This document shows positions 59,843 through 64,000 of a stretch of 64,000 nucleotides of DNA, piece by piece (within the stretch, counting starts at the first letter, position 1; each line of letters starts with the position of its first letter). The position numbers and the translations under genes were made by a program. Origin of the DNA: Ochotona curzoniae (lineage: Eukaryota; Chordata; Mammalia; Lagomorpha; Ochotonidae); the NCBI RefSeq assembly GCF_017591425.1, contig NW_024465369.1:27943001-28007000 (forward strand). The letters run 5' to 3'. The notes beneath the pieces are model-generated. The model had not been told where the DNA came from. It did no database searches and was given only the letters and a program-made list of their open reading frames with translations.

Positions 59843-61365
59843 AACCTGTTGCATTATAGTATTTTGATTAGCCCAACTTGCTTGTATTTAGAATCTGCTT
59901 TTCTTTTTCTCTTCTCTCCTCTTCTCTTCTCTTTCCTTATCTTCTCTGGTTCCCCCCCCAAAAAACCTCTTACAGTTTTCATGAATTTTTAAGCCCCTCA
60001 TATGTGTATAAATATGTAACACTTTAAAAGACTCTAGTAGTTCATAATGTGACATTACATTTTCTTTTTAGTAATTAATATATTGTTTACTACGTCCCAT
60101 GTTAGCAAAATACTCAAATAAGCTCATAATTTTGATTTCATATTATACTGTATAATTGTAACATTATATGGTCTATTCCCTCTAACTAGACAATGAGGTT
60201 ATTTAAGCTTTTGCACTATTAATAACAATTTTTAAAGTTAAGGCTTTAAATGCATGCATTATTATCCTCTCTGTCTCACTCCTTAAAATTAATTTTAAGA
60301 TTCTGATAAGAAATGCCAAACCAATGGCTACTTATCTTACATACTGTAATTGCTAAAGGTTAATCGTAAGAGTATATTTCCAAAAATCAATGAAAATGCA
60401 ATTAAAACGTAAATTTGCTTTGATGAAAACACTTCAAATGTACCATTGTTGTTTCAGAATATGCATTTTCCACGAGCTTTGTGAAGACCACTCATATTCT
60501 CCCTAAGTGATTGATTTTTTTTACATTGGAATAGACAGAATTGTGCAAGAATATCCATACTCCTTGAGATTGCTAATAGCAATTTTTATCAATAGGAAAT
60601 AGTAAATATGAATGGACTATTCCTGAATTTACCAAGAATCAGTGGCTTAGTAAGAAGCAATACACATCCCAAGTCCTCTGAAACAGATAGAACAACTGAT
60701 TGGCTCTTATTCGCACTTGTGATACGCGTGTGACTGTGTCCTCTCCTGACAGCTAGCTGCCGTCCTGGGATCTCTGACACATCGGCTGTCTCACACTTAA
60801 TGTCAGACCTTGGGATTTCCTTCTCCTGTACCAGACCAGGTTGTCTCATCAATCTCCTTTAACAATGCCAAACACCGTCTGGACTGCAAAGCAGCCCTGT
60901 CTCCATAGTCACCCTCTGCTCTTACCTTTGTTATTCTTTTGTTGATGGAATTTTTACCGAATGGTTTGTATGTGTGTTTTTAAAAATACAAGAAAATATT
61001 TGTAGTGAATGAAACTCTAAATTAGAAGTATGCATAAGTAGCAAAGATGGAAATAAACTTTGGTTGGGCTGATTTACAGTCTCTTGTGGACATTAAATCA
61101 GATTTGAATTAGAATGGGAACTATATATGTGTTTTATCACATCTCACATATAATTTCATTGTACCTCAAAAATCAGGTGTGTCCTATTTTAAAAAAAGAA
61201 TTTATAAGAGACATTGAGTTGCTGAATGAAATCATTCTTTTGCCCATAGAGATTATGTAATTGTTCTCACAATGAAGGCAAAAATGGCTTAAGTACTAGG
61301 ATTTGGTTTACTTGAACTTACATTAAAATCATTCATTTTAAATTCTTATTTCATTTATTATTGCT
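59843..61365. other. Unique intronic stretch
   Basis: A CT-rich tract at about 59900-59947 and AT-rich sequence. A GC-richer patch at 60690-60900 has no recognised coding match. Confidence 0.35.
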
Positions 61366-61439
61366 ATTAAGATTCTGCCACATTCAAGAAAGTTTTCTAG
61401 GGCTTGAACATATCAGTAAGCAAAAGAAAGAAACCAATC

Positions 61440-61920
61440 CTATAATACCTTACTCCTCTAGTGACAGAAAATAAACATTGTTATTTTAGAAGAAAATAAA
61501 GAAAGAAAAAAGAAAACTAGAGCAAGGGAAGGGGAATTTGCAGTGCAGCATAGGAACAGATTGTGATACAAAATAAAATGCACAGGATAGGCTTAAGGGG
61601 AAAACAATTTAAAGTAGAAGAAGTAGCCAAGTCATGACCTAGAGTAGACATGTTTCTGGGAGAGGGGACAAGCAAAAGAAAGAAGCTCAGGCAGGAACAA
61701 ACCCAATGGAGCCTAGATGGCTGCTATGGATGAGTAAGGAATGGCATGAAAGTGATAACATCAGAGAGACAAAGTGGGCCTGTGTCTATGGGCCCGTTGG
61801 CTCATGAGAGATGTTAATAATTACTGTGGATGAGAGGGATAGACCTCGGAGGCTTTTGAGAAGAGGGAGACATGAATTGGCTTGGATGTTTCAAATAATC
61901 TGCCTAAAACTGGATCAAAA
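61440..61920 (-). mobile_element. L2-like ancient LINE, antisense
   Basis: The + strand carries 'gcttttgagaagagggagacatgaattgg' and a purine-rich lead-in, matching antisense L2 text ('gttttgagcagaggagtgacatgatctgac'). Diverged, boundaries soft. Confidence 0.4.
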
Positions 61921-62107
61921 TTGATTACAAAAGAAATGCAAAAGCTTCTTAAGAGGCTGGAAATAGAATTACAACATTAGGGGAAGGAAGGGATCTGATG
62001 ATAAATCCATTTTGAAAGTAGTTCCCATGGGATTTGTAGACAGGTTTGTGACATGCTAAGGGAAAATCGCAAATAAAAGGGTCCATGAAGCTACAGTTGG
62101 GGATTTC

Positions 62108-63130
62108 AGTTGAAACACAAGACACCATGAAGTTAAATAACATGTTACTGAATGACTAATGTCACTGAAAAAATAAAAAGGAAAACCAAGAACTTCCTTA
62201 AAATGTTTTGAAGAGATGAAACTAACCAAAAAAATCAAAATGCATGAGATATAGTTTCTGCTGATCTTTGTTGGTGAGTTATGTCTCCTGTAGGCAAAAA
62301 TAGATGGGTTTTGTTTTTTAACCCAGTCTACTTATCTATGACATTTGATTGAGCTTCAGCCATTTATATTCAGGGTTAATATATATGGGTGGTAATTTGG
62401 TCCTGTCATTTTAGGAATGGATTGTTCATTGATTTAGCCCTCCGTTGTTATTTTTTTACTGGGATGTTCTTCACATTTGCCTTTGGTTTTGGTGGATGCT
62501 TTTCCTTTTCTCTGTCAAGAGACCATCCTTTGTAGGGCAGGTTTGAAAGAAGCAAATTCTTTTAACTTTTCTTTACTGTGGAAGAATTTTATTTCATTTT
62601 CAAAGACAAAGGAAAGTTTTGCTGGATATGTCATCCTAGGCGACTTTTTTTTTTTTTTTTTTTTTTTTGCTTTTAGAATCTAGAATATGTTTGTGCCATT
62701 CTCTCTTGCCTGTAGAGTTTTCCTGTGAGATGTCTCCTGTGAGATTAACTGGCATTCCTTTACATGTCAGTTTATTTTTTTTTTCATGTGCACATTTAAA
62801 GATCTTTTTCTTATGTTCGATTGAAAAGAGCTTGATGATCATATGTCTTGGTGAAGATCGCTTTTGATCAAGCCTGTTGGGACTTCTGTACCCCTCCTGG
62901 ATCTTGTTTCCCAATTCTTTCTCTAGATTAGGGACATTTTCCGTTATTATTTCATTGAATACACCTTTAATCCAAGCTTTTCTTTCTGCACCTTCTGGGA
63001 CTTCCTTAACTCTTATATTTGGCCTTGTGTCTTTCAATTCTTGAATACTTTTTAAAGCCTGATCCAGCTCTGTTTCCAGCTTTTTGTTTGTTTCCCTTAG
63101 TAACAGGGAATGTCTTCTAATTTTGAGAAT
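62108..63130 (-). mobile_element. Second rearranged L1 copy
   Basis: Minus strand, 5'-truncated inside ORF1. From 63130 downward it holds the ORF1 C-terminal half, the spacer, the ORF2 start to about 62244, then a piece (62108-62243) in which ORF2 is in the opposite orientation (MKLNNMLLND readable on the + strand). Sequence around the junction ('actatatctcatgcattttgat' then 'ttagtttcatctcttcaaaacatttt', minus strand) matches the rearranged L1 at 38711 across the point where the nested element sits, but this copy has no nested element. Confidence 0.75.
62645..63128 (-). pseudogene. L1 ORF1 C-terminal half
   Basis: Reads ETNKKLETELDQAL, then RPNIRVKEVPEGAE, FNEIITENVPNLEKELGNK, SPRHMIIKLFSIEHKKK and MPVNLTGDISQENST, all landmarks of the ORF1 RNA-binding and C-terminal domains. 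It keeps glutamine where the other copy has a stop. A run of 24 T (62645-62668, poly-A on this strand) has expanded inside the frame after DSKSK and wrecks what follows. Confidence 0.8.
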
Positions 63131-63185
63131 TATAAAGCCACTTTTAAAAAATATTAAGTATATTTACTAAAAAATTCATTTTTGT

Positions 63186-63250
63186 GATGTAGGATTATAG
63201 GACAATGGGTTAGGCCATTGCTTGTGACTCCAGCATCACGATCCCAGTTG
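63186..63250 (+). mobile_element. Old C-SINE, head half of a split copy
   Basis: 'aggattataggacaatgggttagg' and 'atcccagttgct' correspond to the tRNA-like head and the block before TCCAGCTCCC. The other half resumes at 63588. Confidence 0.6.
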
Positions 63251-63585
63251 CTTTATTTTTTTTTTCAATGATTTATTATTTATTTATTTGGAAAGGCAGA
63301 TTTACAGAAAGAAGGAAAGATGGAGAAAAAGATCTTTTGTCTGCTGGTTCACTTCCCAAGTGATCACAATGGCCAAAGCTGAGCCAATCCAAATCCAGGA
63401 GCCAGGAGCTTCTTCTGGGTCTCCCAAGTGAGTACAGGGTCCCTAGGCTTTCAAACATCTTTGACTACTTTCCCAGGCTACAAACAGGGATCTGGAAGAG
63501 AAGTGGAGAAGTTAACCAGTGCCCATAAGGGATCCTGGCATATGCAAGGGCAGGACTTTAATCACTAGGCCCTCATGCCACATCC
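63251..63585 (-). mobile_element. C-SINE inserted in an older opposite-strand SINE
   Basis: Full-length minus-strand copy from poly-T/TATTTATTTATTTGG to 'ccctcatgccacatcc', sitting between the two halves of an older + strand SINE. Confidence 0.83.
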
Positions 63586-63587
63586 CT

Positions 63588-63745
63588 GCTGCGCTAGTTG
63601 TAATTCAGCTCCCTGCTAATGTGCCTGGGAAAGCAGTGGAAGATTAGACTAGAGTGGAGCTGCAGGCTCCTGAGATCGGCCTGGCTCAACCATGTTTGTT
63701 GCAGCTATTTGGGGAGAGAATTGGTAAATGGAAGGGCTTTCTCTT

Positions 63746-63786
<41 letters not shown>

Positions 63787-63832
63787 TCTCTGTATCACTT
63801 TGCCTTTCAATTCAATCAGACAAAAAAACCAG
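63588..63832 (+). mobile_element. Old C-SINE, 3' half, with a TG repeat
   Basis: Resumes with 'gtaattcagctccctgctaatgtgcctgggaaagcag' and ends 'gcctttcaattcaatcag'. Its TCTCTCTGTGT-type block has expanded into a (TG)n run at about 63749-63780. Confidence 0.75.
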
Positions 63833-64000
63833 AATGAATATTTTCTCCTTATCTCTCTACAATTTACTGTCCTCTTAATTGGTAGTCACAGGTAATGTTT
63901 AGTCAGTCTCTCAAAGCCATTTTACGTGTAAAGTTAAAACAAGAAAAATATCTTGATGCTGTGTCTATTTTGGCGCATACTGATGAACTGAATACGTTTT

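Overview
This window is mammalian nuclear DNA, almost certainly from a lagomorph and more likely a pika (Ochotona) than a rabbit. It is AT-rich, has no operons or dense coding, and is packed with one tRNA-derived SINE family: about 37 copies or pieces, with tRNA-like A and B boxes, a TCTCC-rich 3' part and an AATAAA-containing A-rich tail. This is the lagomorph C-SINE. The head of the youngest copies (GGCCCGGCGCGGTGG...) differs from the rabbit form I know, which is why I favour pika. The species call is inference.

Gene content is sparse. The only convincing exon is on the + strand at 15751-15909. It has a splice acceptor, a short 5' UTR, an ATG and 45 codons, and a splice donor. The peptide starts MSGILKGKF and carries ESDDE and HFS motifs, matching the N-terminus of the CSRNP (cysteine/serine-rich nuclear protein) family, closest to CSRNP3. 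It is more divergent than I would expect of a working CSRNP3 orthologue. A GC-richer block at about 3880-4130, with an inverted CCAAT box and ending in a good splice donor (CAG/GTAAGA), is a candidate promoter and non-coding first exon. If both are right, 4131-15750 is the first intron and everything after 15909 is the next intron, because no following CSRNP exon is visible.

The rest is repeat landscape. 0-12 kb: SINEs, an old antisense L1 split by a SINE, MER5-like and MER2-like DNA transposon remnants. 12.8-18 kb: a lone L1 5' end, an LTR-like remnant, the CSRNP exon, and a SINE split by an LTR-like insert. 18-38 kb: mostly unannotatable intron with SINEs, a MIR, L1 tails, an L2 stretch and three inverted-repeat (MITE-like) copies. 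38.7-43.25 kb: a full insertion of an unusual L1 bounded by a 16-bp target-site duplication. It keeps a 5' UTR, ORF1 and only the start of ORF2, followed by an inverted ORF2 piece. A 1.5-kb retroposon of unknown family, with its own duplication and a TAA-repeat tail, is nested inside it. 43.3-52.3 kb: old L1 and L2 with many SINEs, some nested. 52.3-62 kb: mostly unique intron. 62.1-63.1 kb: a second L1 copy with the same head-to-head ORF2 junction as the 38.7-kb element, suggesting a propagated ORF1-only (half-L1-like) family. That is the most interesting signal I see. All assignments are by eye, and repeat boundaries are generally good to about 5-20 bases.
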